Part shown: one piece after another, positions 17,427 to 26,373 of the stretch
Position numbering within the stretch: the stretch's first letter is position 1
Layout: every line of letters begins with the position of its first letter
NCBI RefSeq assembly: GCF_013393345.1
Contig: NZ_QJRF01000061.1
Span: 124,001-188,000, forward strand
Source of the DNA: Pseudomonas taiwanensis
GTDB lineage: Bacteria; Pseudomonadota; Gammaproteobacteria; Pseudomonadales; Pseudomonadaceae
Reading direction: 5' to 3'
DNA length: 64,000 bases
Translations under genes and position numbers: made by a program
The notes under the pieces: generated by a model
What the model saw: the letters and a program-made list of their open reading frames with translations, nothing else
Databases searched by the model: none
What the model was told of the DNA's origin: nothing

Positions 17427-18482
17427 TTAAAAGAGATTCAGCTGCTCGACCGCGCCACGCAGATCCTGCAGCCTCACCCCCACCCCGATCAGGCGCACCG
17501 GCTTGTCGCCACGGGCAAATGCCGTGCTGAGCAGTTGCCGATAGCTGTCCAGGTCTCGACGGGCGCCCGACTGTTCCAGGGTGGTCTGGGTGAAATCGTG
17601 GAATTTCAGCTTCACGAAGGGCTTATCCGGCTTGTAGCTGGCATCCAGCCGCGCCATGCGCCCCCGCAGTTCGTCCAGCAGGGCGGGTAGCTGTTCCAGG
17701 CAGGCGTCCAGATTCGGCAGGTCCTGGTCGTAGGTGTTTTCCACGCTGATGGACTGTCGGCGGCTGTCCACTTGTACGATGCGCTCGTCCTGCCCACGAG
17801 CCAGGTTGTAGAGGCGCTCGCCGAAGCTGCCGAATTCCCGCGCCAGCGCCAGCTTGTTCCAGTCGCGCAGGTCCGCGCAGGTACGAATACCCAGGCGCGC
17901 GAGCTTCTCCGCCGTCACCTTGCCCACCCCATGCAGCTTGCTCACCGGCAGCGCAGCGACGAACTCGTCCACCTGGTCCGGCGTGACCACGAACAGGCCA
18001 TCCGGCTTGCGCCAGTCACTGGCGATCTTGGCGATGAACTTGTTGGGGGCGACACCGGCGGACACCGTGATATGCAGTTCCGCCGCCACTCGCCGGCGAA
18101 TTTCCTGGGCGATGCGCGTGGCGCTGCCATTGAAATGCAGGCTGTCGGAGACATCCAGGTAAGCCTCGTCCAGGGACAGCGGCTCGATGATCTCCGTGTA
18201 GTCGCGGAAAATCTGGTGGATCTGCCGCGACACTGATTTATAGACATCCATGCGTGGCCTGACGATGTTCAGGTCCGGGCACAGCTTGACCGCCGTGCGC
18301 ATCGGCATGGCCGAGCGTATCCCGTAGGCTCGGGCGTCGTAATTGCAGGTGGCCACGACCCCGCGCTTGTCCGGAGAGCCGCCCACGGCCAGTGGTCGAC
18401 CCGCCAGTGCAGGGTCATCGCGCATTTCGATCGCGGCATAAAAGCAGTCGCAGTCGATGTGGATGATCTTTCGTTGCGGCAT
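17427..18482 (-). CDS. dinB: DNA polymerase IV
   Basis: Pol IV is a Y-family translesion polymerase. The 351-residue protein has catalytic D10 (IIHIDCDCFYAAIE), the SLDEAYLD motif (D105, E106), helix-hairpin-helix motif (LHGVGKVTAEKL) and little-finger domain. It ends in QLNLF, a sliding-clamp binding peptide. Expression is usually SOS-controlled. Upstream (minus strand, around 18521-18530) I see only one good half of a LexA box, CTGTATCATC, so control cannot be confirmed from sequence. The convergent palindrome at 17310-17407 lies after its stop. Confidence 0.97.
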   Translation of the reverse strand: MPQRKIIHIDCDCFYAAIEMRDDPALAGRPLAVGGSPDKRGVVATCNYDARAYGIRSAMPMRTAVKLCPDLNIVRPRMDVYKSVSRQIHQIFRDYTEIIEPLSLDEAYLDVSDSLHFNGSATRIAQEIRRRVAAELHITVSAGVAPNKFIAKIASDWRKPDGLFVVTPDQVDEFVAALPVSKLHGVGKVTAEKLARLGIRTCADLRDWNKLALAREFGSFGERLYNLARGQDERIVQVDSRRQSISVENTYDQDLPNLDACLEQLPALLDELRGRMARLDASYKPDKPFVKLKFHDFTQTTLEQSGARRDLDSYRQLLSTAFARGDKPVRLIGVGVRLQDLRGAVEQLNLF

Positions 18483-18636
18483 GGCGGGTTGGTGACGCGC
18501 AGAGGGTTCAGGTAACCGGCGATGATACAGCAGCCGGCACTCCCTCCGGCCGCTCTAGCGCAGTAGTGAGCCAGCCTTCTTGATCACCACGATTTGCTAA
18601 ATATTTGAGGGAAAAAGAATTTTTCTGAGAAATCGT

Positions 18637-18664
18637 TTGACAGCCATCCGCAGAACTGTAGAAT
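18637..18664 (+). promoter_or_regulatory. Sigma-70 promoter of initiator tRNA copy 1
   Basis: TTGACA (18637-18642) and TAGAAT (18659-18664) are separated by 16 bases and end 6 bases before the mature tRNA 5' end. It is a near-consensus housekeeping promoter. Confidence 0.85.
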
Positions 18665-18670
18665 TGCCGC

Positions 18671-18747
<77 letters not shown>

Positions 18748-18754
18748 ACATTAG

Positions 18755-18784
18755 AAAAAGGCCACTCTTCGGAGTGGCCTTTTT
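18755..18784 (+). terminator. Terminator of initiator tRNA copy 1
   Basis: AAAAAGGCCACTC-TTCG-GAGTGGCCTTTTT is a 13-bp stem with a stable UUCG tetraloop and a T-run: a textbook rho-independent terminator. Confidence 0.92.
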
Positions 18785-18829
18785 CGTTTGGGTTCGAATT
18801 AAGTATTTGATTTAAAAAGCAGAAATCGT

Positions 18830-18857
18830 TTGACAGCCCCCCGCCAATCTGTAGAAT
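18830..18857 (+). promoter_or_regulatory. Sigma-70 promoter of initiator tRNA copy 2
   Basis: TTGACA (18830-18835), a 16-base spacer and TAGAAT (18852-18857) repeat the copy 1 promoter exactly 193 bases downstream, while the spacer sequence has diverged. Confidence 0.85.
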
Positions 18858-18863
18858 TGCCGG

Positions 18864-18940
<77 letters not shown>

Positions 18941-18947
18941 ACATTAG

Positions 18948-18977
18948 AAAAAGGCCACTCTTCGGAGTGGCCTTTTT
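18948..18977 (+). terminator. Terminator of initiator tRNA copy 2
   Basis: Same 13-bp stem and UUCG loop as the terminator of copy 1, offset by 193 bases. Confidence 0.92.
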
Positions 18978-19085
18978 CGTTTCCGCCTCCCCTTCCGTCC
19001 GTCCAGGCTGTTCGTCAGCCGCCCGACCGGACAAGACCCGACCTCTATACTTCAAGCGCACCCATCCACCAGATGGAGGTTGGCC

Positions 19086-21491
19086 ATGGCCGACTACTGC
19101 GCCTCCAGCGAGGAAGTCGAATACCTCAACCGCGCCCTGCGCACGCTGAGCGGCTGCAATCGCGCCCTGTTGCGTGCCGAGGACCCGTGCTTCCTGTTCA
19201 AGGAAATCTGCCGGGTGGTCGTGGAGGAAGGTGGCTACCGCATGGCCTGGGTCGGCCGCGCCGAACATGATGAAGCGCAAACGGTAACGCCCCTGGCCCA
19301 TGTCGGACTCGACCGCGCCTATATCGATTCGCTGAACATCACCTGGTCCGACAGCGAACGCGGACACGGCACCACCGGCACCGCCATTCGCACCGGCAAA
19401 CCGAACATCACACGCGATATCCTCACCGACCCCAGGCTCAGCCCATGGCGGGAAAGCGCGGTCACCCACGGCATCGCCTCGATCCTCTCCCTGCCCCTGC
19501 GGGTGGACGGCCAGATCTTCGGCGCCCTGGCCATCTGCGCCAAGGAGCCCGACGCCTTTGGCGAACGCGAACTGGAACTGCTCAGCGAAGCCGCCGATGA
19601 CATGGCTTTCGGCCTTCAGGCCCTACGTAGCAAGGCCCGCCGCCGTCAGGCCGAACTCCAGGTGGAATCCCTCAATCGTGCCCTGGCCACTCGCGTAGCG
19701 GTCAACCATGCGGTGATCCACGCCACCAGCGAAATCCCGCTGCTGGCAGACATATGCCGGGTCCTGGTGGACGAATGCGGCTACTGCCAGGCCTGGGTCG
19801 ATTACCGCCAGGACGATACGGCGCATCCTTATAAGGTGATGGCCTGCCACGCGGCCAATGGCATCTGCCAGGGCTGGGGCGCCGGCAGTCATGACCGGAA
19901 CTTCCACGGCGAACTGGAGCAGGCGCTGCTCGCCGGTAACCCGCTGGTGATGCGCGACCTGCTCGGCGATTCCGCCGCCGCCCTACATGAAGAAGCCGTC
20001 GAACTGGGGTTCTCTGGTGCCCTGGCACTTCCCCTGCAAGTTGAAGGAAACCTCATCGGCATGCTGGTGATCATGGCCACCAGTGCCGACGCCTTCGATG
20101 AAAAGGAAGTGGAATTGCTGCTGGCCATGGCCAACGACCTGGGTTTCGGCATCGCCACGTTGCGCACCCGGTCTCGCGCCCTGGAAGCCGAAGCGACCAT
20201 TCGCAGGATGGCCTATGAAGATGCGTTGACCGGCCTGCCCAACCGGGTACGCCTGCACGAGCTACTGGACAACGCCATCGCCACCGCCCGCCAGGAACGT
20301 CGCCCATTCGGCCTGCTGCATCTGGAAATCGCCCGCAACCAGGAGATCAATGAAACCCTCGGCTACCGCGAAGGAGACCGCCTTCAGATCGAAATCGCCT
20401 CCCGCCTGAAGCAGGTGGTGGGGGCGGAACGTACCGTAGCCAGGATGGGAGAGTGCGAATTCGCCGTGCTCATGCCCAACAGCGGCGCCGAGCACGCCTC
20501 GCAACTGGCCAAGCAGATTCTCACCGCGCTGTACGACCCGGTGGAGCTTTCCGGGCTCTATCTGGAAGCCCGCGCCAGCATCGGCATTGCGCTCTATCCC
20601 GGCCACGGCACGGCACCGGAAGCGTTGATCCGCCGCTCCGGCAGCGCCATGGAACAGGCCAAGCGCTCCAATGCGGGTTTCGCGGTGTTCCAGGGTGGAC
20701 TCGACCAGGAATGCGCCCAGCACCTGACCCTGATGGGTGACCTGCGCCGCGCCATCGACCGCAACGAACTGCTGCTCTACTACCAACCCAAAGTGGATAT
20801 CGCCAGCAACCGTGTTTGCGGCACCGAGGCCCTGGTGCGCTGGCGCCATCCGCAGCATGGCATGTTGCCCCCGGACGAGTTCGTCCGCCTGGCGGAGAAC
20901 ACCGGGCTGATCACCCCGCTGACCCTCTGGGTGCTGGATACCGCTCTGGGCCAGCGTTACGCCTGGCATGAGGAGGGTGACGAACGCCCCATCTCGGTCA
21001 ATCTCTCCGCCCACGACCTGCGCGACCCGCGCCTGCTGGAGCGTATCCAGGGCTCTTTCGCCACTTGGGGCGCCAAACCCCATTGGATCGAGTTCGAGCT
21101 GACCGAAAGCGCACTGATGGAAGACCCGGTTGCCTCGATGCAAACCCTCAGCGCGCTCAAGGAACTGGACGCCCACCTGACCATCGACGATTTCGGCACC
21201 GGCTACTCATCCCTGGCCTATCTACAACGTCTGCCGGTGGATTCGCTGAAAATCGACCAGTCCTTCGTGAGCGCCATGACCAGCAACGACGGCTCGGCGA
21301 AGATCGTTCGCTCGATCATCGAACTGGCCCATAACCTGGACCTGACGGTGGTCGCCGAAGGGGTCGAAGACCAGTTGACCCTCACTCAGCTCGGCCAATA
21401 CGGCTGCGATATCGCCCAGGGCTACAAGATCAGCCAGCCGATCCCCGCCGACCAGTTCCGCGATTGGGAGACCCGCTCGGTCTGGCATTGA
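19086..21491 (+). CDS. GAF-GAF-GGDEF-EAL cyclic-di-GMP phosphodiesterase
   Basis: This 801-residue cytoplasmic signalling protein has two N-terminal GAF sensor domains (about 20-170 and 200-345), a GGDEF domain (about 374-525) and an EAL domain (about 545-790). The GGDEF signature is degenerate (RMGECEFAVL) and no RxxD inhibitory site precedes it, so cyclase activity is unlikely. The EAL domain keeps EALVRW, VNLSAHDL, ELTESAL, DDFGTGYSS, LKIDQSF and AEGVED, so it should hydrolyse c-di-GMP, perhaps gated by GTP on the GGDEF domain. I start at ATG 19086 (GGAGG 6 bases upstream); a TTG at 19080 is too close to the binding site. No transmembrane segments. Confidence 0.92.
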   Translation: MADYCASSEEVEYLNRALRTLSGCNRALLRAEDPCFLFKEICRVVVEEGGYRMAWVGRAEHDEAQTVTPLAHVGLDRAYIDSLNITWSDSERGHGTTGTAIRTGKPNITRDILTDPRLSPWRESAVTHGIASILSLPLRVDGQIFGALAICAKEPDAFGERELELLSEAADDMAFGLQALRSKARRRQAELQVESLNRALATRVAVNHAVIHATSEIPLLADICRVLVDECGYCQAWVDYRQDDTAHPYKVMACHAANGICQGWGAGSHDRNFHGELEQALLAGNPLVMRDLLGDSAAALHEEAVELGFSGALALPLQVEGNLIGMLVIMATSADAFDEKEVELLLAMANDLGFGIATLRTRSRALEAEATIRRMAYEDALTGLPNRVRLHELLDNAIATARQERRPFGLLHLEIARNQEINETLGYREGDRLQIEIASRLKQVVGAERTVARMGECEFAVLMPNSGAEHASQLAKQILTALYDPVELSGLYLEARASIGIALYPGHGTAPEALIRRSGSAMEQAKRSNAGFAVFQGGLDQECAQHLTLMGDLRRAIDRNELLLYYQPKVDIASNRVCGTEALVRWRHPQHGMLPPDEFVRLAENTGLITPLTLWVLDTALGQRYAWHEEGDERPISVNLSAHDLRDPRLLERIQGSFATWGAKPHWIEFELTESALMEDPVASMQTLSALKELDAHLTIDDFGTGYSSLAYLQRLPVDSLKIDQSFVSAMTSNDGSAKIVRSIIELAHNLDLTVVAEGVEDQLTLTQLGQYGCDIAQGYKISQPIPADQFRDWETRSVWH

Positions 21492-21706
21492 CCGGCGGGC
21501 CCGGCCGCGACAAATTGCCGCTCGCCTCCTGCTGCCCCCGACTCCCTGCGACAGCCGCTCCCCTGCACTCGCCTAGACTTGGCGCTAACCCGGCCGTTCC
21601 CCGTGCTTCCGCATGGCCGTGCCGGCGAAGAAAAAAGTTCTGCCCGGCACTTGGAACTTGCCGTCGTCGCCCACACACAGTGGCGCACATTGCCTAGAGG
21701 TGCTTG

Positions 21707-24352
21707 ATGCGCGCCAACACTCCGCCAGCGGAAAACCCGGTCAACGGCCAACTCAACGAAGAACCCGCCCCGCTACGCTGGCTGGACGGCCTCACGGCTT
21801 ATCGGCAGTGGATCGTCGTTGCATTCACCTTGCTGGTCTTCGTCCTCGGCCTGCTGGCCTGCTGGCACCTGCTGCGAGAACTCGACCCCAATGCATTGCG
21901 CGCCGCCATCCATGACGTCCCCGGCAGCAGCCTGCTCCTGGCCCTGGGCGCCACAGCGGTCAGCTTCATCGCCTACGTTGGCTACGAGTGGTCCGGCTGC
22001 CGGTTCGCCGGTGTGCACCTGCCCTTGTCGCGCATGGCCCTTGGGAGTTTCTGCGCGTCGGGAGTCGGCAATGCCGTCGGCCTGTCCATGCTCACCGGCG
22101 GTTCGGTGCGCTTCCGCCTCTACGGACGCAATGAACTGGGCGCCGGTGACATCGCCCGCATCACGCTGTTCGCCAGCCTGGCCCTGGGTTCGGCGCTGCC
22201 GCCGCTGGCCGCCCTGGCTGCACTGAGCGCCCCGGCAGCCGCCTCCATTGCCCTGGGCCTACCGGAAAGTCTGGTGATCATCCTTGCACTGGGCGTATTG
22301 CTGGCCGGTGGTGGGCTCGTCTTCTGGATTTCGCGTCAGCGTGCAGCCGAGCCGCCAGTGCCCGGCTGCATCGATCTGCCCCTGGGCAACCGCAGTGTGC
22401 GACTGCCGGGCCTGCGCCTGTCGGCACTGCAACTGCTGATCACCGTGGTGGACGTCTGCGCCGCGGCCTGCGTGCTCTATGTCCTGCTGCCGGAAGCACC
22501 GCCCCTCGGCGCCTTCCTGCTGGTCTACATGCTGGCCCTGGCCGCCGGCGTGCTCAGCCATGTACCCGGCGGCGTCGGCGTATTCGAGGCCGTATTGCTG
22601 GCGGCCTTCGCCGGCCAGTTGGGGGCCGCGCCACTGGCGGCCGCACTGCTCCTCTACCGCCTGATCTACGTCGGCCTGCCACTGGTGCTGGCCTGCCTGT
22701 TGCTGCTCGCCAACGAAGCCCAGCGCCTGTTCCCCGCCGGCCGCCAGGCCCTGCGTGCCGCCTCCGGCCTTGCTGCACCGGTGCTGTCGCTGCTGGTGTT
22801 CCTCAGCGGCGTCGTACTCCTGTTCTCCGGCGTCACTCCGGCTGCGGATGTCCGCCTGGAGCACCTGAGCTTTCTCATTCCCCATCGTCTGATCGATGCC
22901 TCGCACCTGGTCGCCAGCCTGGTCGGCGTGCTCTGCCTGTTGCTGGCCCACGGCCTGCGTCATCGCCTGTCGGCGGCCTGGGCGCTGACCGTGGTGCTGC
23001 TGCTCACGGGTGCCGGAATGTCCTTGCTCAAGGGCTTCGACTGGGAAGAGGCGAGCCTGCTGACCATGACGGCCGTGCTGCTGGCCATCTTCCGTGCTGC
23101 CTTCTACCGCCCCAGCCGCCTGTTGGAGATGCCCTTCTCGCCGCTCAACCTGGCGGCCAGTGCCTGCGTCCTGCTGGCGGCGATCTGGGTGATGTTCTTC
23201 GCCTTCCAGGACGTGCCCTACAGCCATGAGCTCTGGTGGCAGTTCGAGGTGGACGGCGATGCGCCCCGCGCACTGCGCGCCTCCCTGGCCAGCGGCGTCC
23301 TGCTCGCCGGTATCGCGTTGGCCTGGCTGCTACGTCCGGTGCCGCCGACCATCCACGAGCCGACTGACGACGAACTTCAGCGCGCCTCCGCGGTAATCCG
23401 CGCCTCCGATCAGCCCGATGGCGGCCTGGTGCTGACCGGCGACAAGGCATTGCTGTTCCATGCGCAGGGCGACGCGTTCCTCATGTATGCCCGGCGTGGC
23501 CGCAGCCTGGTCGCCCTGTTCGACCCCATTGGCCCGGCCTATCGACGCGCCGAACTGATCTGGCAGTTCCGCGATCTATGCGACCACCACCATGCGCGAC
23601 CGGTGTTCTACCAGGTCCGTGCGGAAAACCTGCCCTATTACATGGACATTGGCCTGTCGGCGCTGAAGCTGGGCGAGGAAGCCCGCGTCGACCTGACCCG
23701 CTTCGATCTGGATGCCAAAAACAAGGCAATGAAGGATTTGCGCTATACCCTGAGCCGTGGCCAGCGCGACGGTCTAAGCCTGCAGATCTACGAAGCCGGC
23801 ACTGCGCCGCTGGAGCAACTGCAGGCCATTTCCGAAGCCTGGATGCAGGGCAAGCAGGCACGGGAGAAAGGCTTCTCCCTCGGCCGCTTCGACCCGGACT
23901 ACCTGAGCCACTTCCGCATTGCCACCATCCAGTTCGAGGGCAAGCCGGTGGCCTTCGCGAACCTCCTGGAAACCGAAGGCAACGTCCTTTCCAGCATCGA
24001 CCTGATGCGCGTCCATCCCCACGCGCCAAAGCTGACCATGGAGTTCCTCATGCTCAGCCTGCTGCTGCACTACAAGGAGCGCGGCCATGCCCGCTTCAGC
24101 CTGGGCATGGTGCCGCTGGCCGGCCTTCAGCCGCGTCGGGGCGCGCCCCTGACCCAGCGCCTCGGTGCGCTGATTTTCCGCCGTGGCGAGCAGTTCTACA
24201 ACTTCCAGGGTCTGCGCCGCTTCAAGGAAAAGTTCCAGCCCGACTGGGAGCCGCGCTACATGGCCGTGCCCGCCGGCCTCGACCCGCTGGTGGCGCTGGC
24301 CGATACCGCAGCCCTGATCGCGGGCGGCTTCACCGGACTGGTAAAACGCTGA
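21707..24352 (+). CDS. mprF: Phosphatidylglycerol aminoacyltransferase MprF
   Basis: MprF transfers an amino acid (alanine in P. aeruginosa) from charged tRNA to phosphatidylglycerol and flips the product, lowering the membrane's negative charge and raising tolerance to cationic peptides. The 881-residue protein has an N-terminal polytopic flippase region with many hydrophobic helices (about 30-530), including SFCASGVGNAVGLSMLTGGS, and a C-terminal soluble DUF2156 synthase domain (about 555-870) with FLMYARRGRSLVALFDP and FYQVRAENLPYYMDIGL. ATG 21707 lies 3 bases after a TTG; the ATG is preferred. It is followed after 7 bases by acvB. Confidence 0.95.
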   Translation: MRANTPPAENPVNGQLNEEPAPLRWLDGLTAYRQWIVVAFTLLVFVLGLLACWHLLRELDPNALRAAIHDVPGSSLLLALGATAVSFIAYVGYEWSGCRFAGVHLPLSRMALGSFCASGVGNAVGLSMLTGGSVRFRLYGRNELGAGDIARITLFASLALGSALPPLAALAALSAPAAASIALGLPESLVIILALGVLLAGGGLVFWISRQRAAEPPVPGCIDLPLGNRSVRLPGLRLSALQLLITVVDVCAAACVLYVLLPEAPPLGAFLLVYMLALAAGVLSHVPGGVGVFEAVLLAAFAGQLGAAPLAAALLLYRLIYVGLPLVLACLLLLANEAQRLFPAGRQALRAASGLAAPVLSLLVFLSGVVLLFSGVTPAADVRLEHLSFLIPHRLIDASHLVASLVGVLCLLLAHGLRHRLSAAWALTVVLLLTGAGMSLLKGFDWEEASLLTMTAVLLAIFRAAFYRPSRLLEMPFSPLNLAASACVLLAAIWVMFFAFQDVPYSHELWWQFEVDGDAPRALRASLASGVLLAGIALAWLLRPVPPTIHEPTDDELQRASAVIRASDQPDGGLVLTGDKALLFHAQGDAFLMYARRGRSLVALFDPIGPAYRRAELIWQFRDLCDHHHARPVFYQVRAENLPYYMDIGLSALKLGEEARVDLTRFDLDAKNKAMKDLRYTLSRGQRDGLSLQIYEAGTAPLEQLQAISEAWMQGKQAREKGFSLGRFDPDYLSHFRIATIQFEGKPVAFANLLETEGNVLSSIDLMRVHPHAPKLTMEFLMLSLLLHYKERGHARFSLGMVPLAGLQPRRGAPLTQRLGALIFRRGEQFYNFQGLRRFKEKFQPDWEPRYMAVPAGLDPLVALADTAALIAGGFTGLVKR

Positions 24353-24359
24353 GGTGCTC

Positions 24360-25631
24360 ATGCTCAAACGCAACTGGCGTCGCCTGCTGCTGATCCTGGC
24401 CCTCACCCTGGTCGGCGCAGCCCTGCTGATCTGGAGCCGCCCGGCGCCCCAGGCCCGGCTGGATCACCCGAAATCGCCGGATGGCAGCGCCATGACCCTG
24501 GCGAGTCCGGCTGGCGCCGTGCAGCACCGCGTGCTGTTGCTGGCCAGCGGCGACCAACGCCTGGCAGACGCCGACCTGCTGGCGCTGGCCCGCAGCGGCA
24601 ATGCACGCCTGCTGCAGCTGGACCTGCCGGAAAAGGACTGCGCGGCACAGCAGCAACGCCTGCAGTTGGCCCGTGACACCCTCGGCGGCGAGCCTGGACT
24701 GGTAGCCGGCATCGGCCCGGGCGCGTCCTTTGCGTGGCGCTGGCTGGCCAGCCAGGGCGACGACAACGCCCGGGCCCTGTCCATCGACTTCAGCTTGAAC
24801 ACCCCGGACTGCCCCGCTGCCCTGCCGCAACGGGCTCCCCACGGCCACTGGATAGCGGCGTGGAACGACAACCCGGACGACCCCAGCGCCGCATTCACGC
24901 GCAACCAGGCCAACGCCGAAACCCTGATCAGCGACTACGACACCAGCATCGTGCAACTGCTCCAGCAACGCCTCGCCAGCCTGCTGCAGGGCCAGGGCGA
25001 GCCTCTGCCGGTGGTGGAAGTGCCGGCGGCCAAACCTGGCGAAACCGTCACCCTGTTTTATTCCGGTGACGGCGGCTGGCGTGACCTGGACCGCGCCGTG
25101 GCGGACGAGATGGCCAAGCGTGAGCATTCAGTGGTCGGCATCGACGCGCTGCGCTACTTCTGGCAGCACAAGAGTCCGGAACAGGGTGCTGCCGATCTCA
25201 GTCGGCTAATGAAGCAGTACCGTGAAAAGTGGGGCGCCAAGCGCTTCGTGCTGGCCGGCTACTCCTTTGGTGCCGATGTGCTGCCCGCGTTCTACAACCG
25301 ACTGCCCAAGGCCGACCAGGACCAGGTGGACGCGATCCTGCTGCTGGCCCTCGCGCGTAGCGGCAGCTTCGAGATCGAAGTGCAGGGCTGGCTTGGCAAG
25401 GCCGGCGAGGAAGCCGCCACTGGCCCTGAACTGGCCAGACTGCCGTCCACCAAGGTGCTGTGCGTGTTCGGCAAGGAAGAAGCCAACGAAAGCGGCTGCA
25501 CCCAACCGGGGGCCGTCGGGGAAAACCTGGAGCTGCCGGGGGGCCACCATTACGACGAGAACTACCCGGCATTGGCAGAGAAACTGCTGGCAGCAGTGGA
25601 GAAACGGCAGGGATCGCTGGCAAGGGATTGA
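24360..25631 (+). CDS. acvB: AcvB/VirJ-family alpha/beta hydrolase (aminoacyl-phosphatidylglycerol hydrolase)
   Basis: This 423-residue periplasmic protein pairs with MprF. In P. aeruginosa the equivalent (PA0919, from memory) removes alanine from alanyl-phosphatidylglycerol. An N-terminal signal anchor (about 8-25, LLLILALTLVGAALLIW) is followed by a degenerate VirJ half and a C-terminal catalytic half starting at TVTLFYSGDGGWRDLD, with the serine nucleophile in AGYSFGADVLPAF and the likely acid and histidine near GGHHYDENY. Start ATG 24360 has GAGG 5 bases upstream that overlaps the mprF stop region, indicating coupling. Confidence 0.9.
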   Translation: MLKRNWRRLLLILALTLVGAALLIWSRPAPQARLDHPKSPDGSAMTLASPAGAVQHRVLLLASGDQRLADADLLALARSGNARLLQLDLPEKDCAAQQQRLQLARDTLGGEPGLVAGIGPGASFAWRWLASQGDDNARALSIDFSLNTPDCPAALPQRAPHGHWIAAWNDNPDDPSAAFTRNQANAETLISDYDTSIVQLLQQRLASLLQGQGEPLPVVEVPAAKPGETVTLFYSGDGGWRDLDRAVADEMAKREHSVVGIDALRYFWQHKSPEQGAADLSRLMKQYREKWGAKRFVLAGYSFGADVLPAFYNRLPKADQDQVDAILLLALARSGSFEIEVQGWLGKAGEEAATGPELARLPSTKVLCVFGKEEANESGCTQPGAVGENLELPGGHHYDENYPALAEKLLAAVEKRQGSLARD

Positions 25632-25706
25632 TCCAAGTTCAGATTCGCTTAAGACAAAGCGGCTATCCTCTCCGGCCGTTTCGCAAAACGAGAAAGAGGA
25701 ACCGTG

Positions 25707-26255
25707 ATGAGTCTCAAGAACGCACCTGCCCGCTACGGGAGTCTGTCCATCGCCCTGCACTGGCTCATGCTGGTCCTGATTGCCGCCGTGTATGCCTGCA
25801 TCGAGCTGAAGGGCAACTTCCCCAAAGGCAGCGAAACCCGCGAACTGCTCAAGCACTGGCATTTCATGCTCGGCCTGGCCGTGTTCTTCCTGGTTGGGCT
25901 GCGCCTGATCGGGCGGATGATCTCGCCAACCCCGGCCATCCAACCCGCGCCGGCAAGCTGGCAGAACGCCCTTGCCAAACTCATGCACCTGGCGCTCTAC
26001 GCCCTAATGATCGGCGCGCCCCTGGCCGGCTGGCTGATCCTCAGCGCCGCCGGCAAGCCCATCCCCTTCTTCGGCATGGAACTGCCCGCGCTGATCGGCC
26101 CGAACAAGGAACTGGCCGGCCAGATCAAGGAACTCCACGAGCTGGCCGGCACTGCGGGTTACTGGCTCATTGGCCTGCATGCGGTGGCCGCGCTGTTCCA
26201 CCACTACGTGAGCCGGGACAACACCCTGGTGCGGATGCTGCCAGGACGCAACTGA
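25707..26255 (+). CDS. Cytochrome b561 family protein
   Basis: A 182-residue inner-membrane dihaem cytochrome b561 with four transmembrane helices. Candidate haem-ligand histidines are in IALHWLML (helix 1), LLKHWHFMLG (helix 2), LMHLALYALM (helix 3) and LIGLHAVAALFHHYV (helix 4). Bacterial members oxidise quinol or act in superoxide-linked electron transfer. ATG 25707 is preceded by GAGGAACC at a normal distance. It lies 75 bases after acvB and may be in the same transcript. Confidence 0.92.
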   Translation: MSLKNAPARYGSLSIALHWLMLVLIAAVYACIELKGNFPKGSETRELLKHWHFMLGLAVFFLVGLRLIGRMISPTPAIQPAPASWQNALAKLMHLALYALMIGAPLAGWLILSAAGKPIPFFGMELPALIGPNKELAGQIKELHELAGTAGYWLIGLHAVAALFHHYVSRDNTLVRMLPGRN

Positions 26256-26274
26256 CCCCTCGTGACATCGGACG

Positions 26275-26323
26275 CGTTGGGCTTCGCTCTTGTAGGTTGG
26301 GCTGAGCGAAGCGAAGCCCAACG
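26275..26323. repeat. Palindromic intergenic element (GTTGGGCTTCGCTC type)
   Basis: CGTTGGGCTTCGCTC (26275-26289) is answered by GAGCGAAGCGAAGCCCAACG (26304-26323), with TTGTAGGTTGGGCT between. It occupies the gap between convergent cytochrome b561 and kup and resembles the element at 1567-1634. Confidence 0.6.
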
Positions 26324-26373
26324 TAGAGTGCCGACATATGCCTCGTGGGGCGTTGCAGACCTGTAGCGCCCCC

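Noticed and set aside
18521-18536. Possible LexA box upstream of dinB (CTGTATCATCGCCGGT on the minus strand)
   Set aside because: Only the first half matches; the ACAG half is missing, so I do not call it.
21625-21700. Sigma-54-like GGCAC...TTGC sequences upstream of mprF
   Set aside because: The GG to GC spacing is 12 and 8 bases rather than the required 10.
26346-26372. GGGGCG/CGCCCC hairpin just after kup
   Set aside because: Only a 6-bp stem, a 14-base loop and no T-run; not convincing as a terminator.
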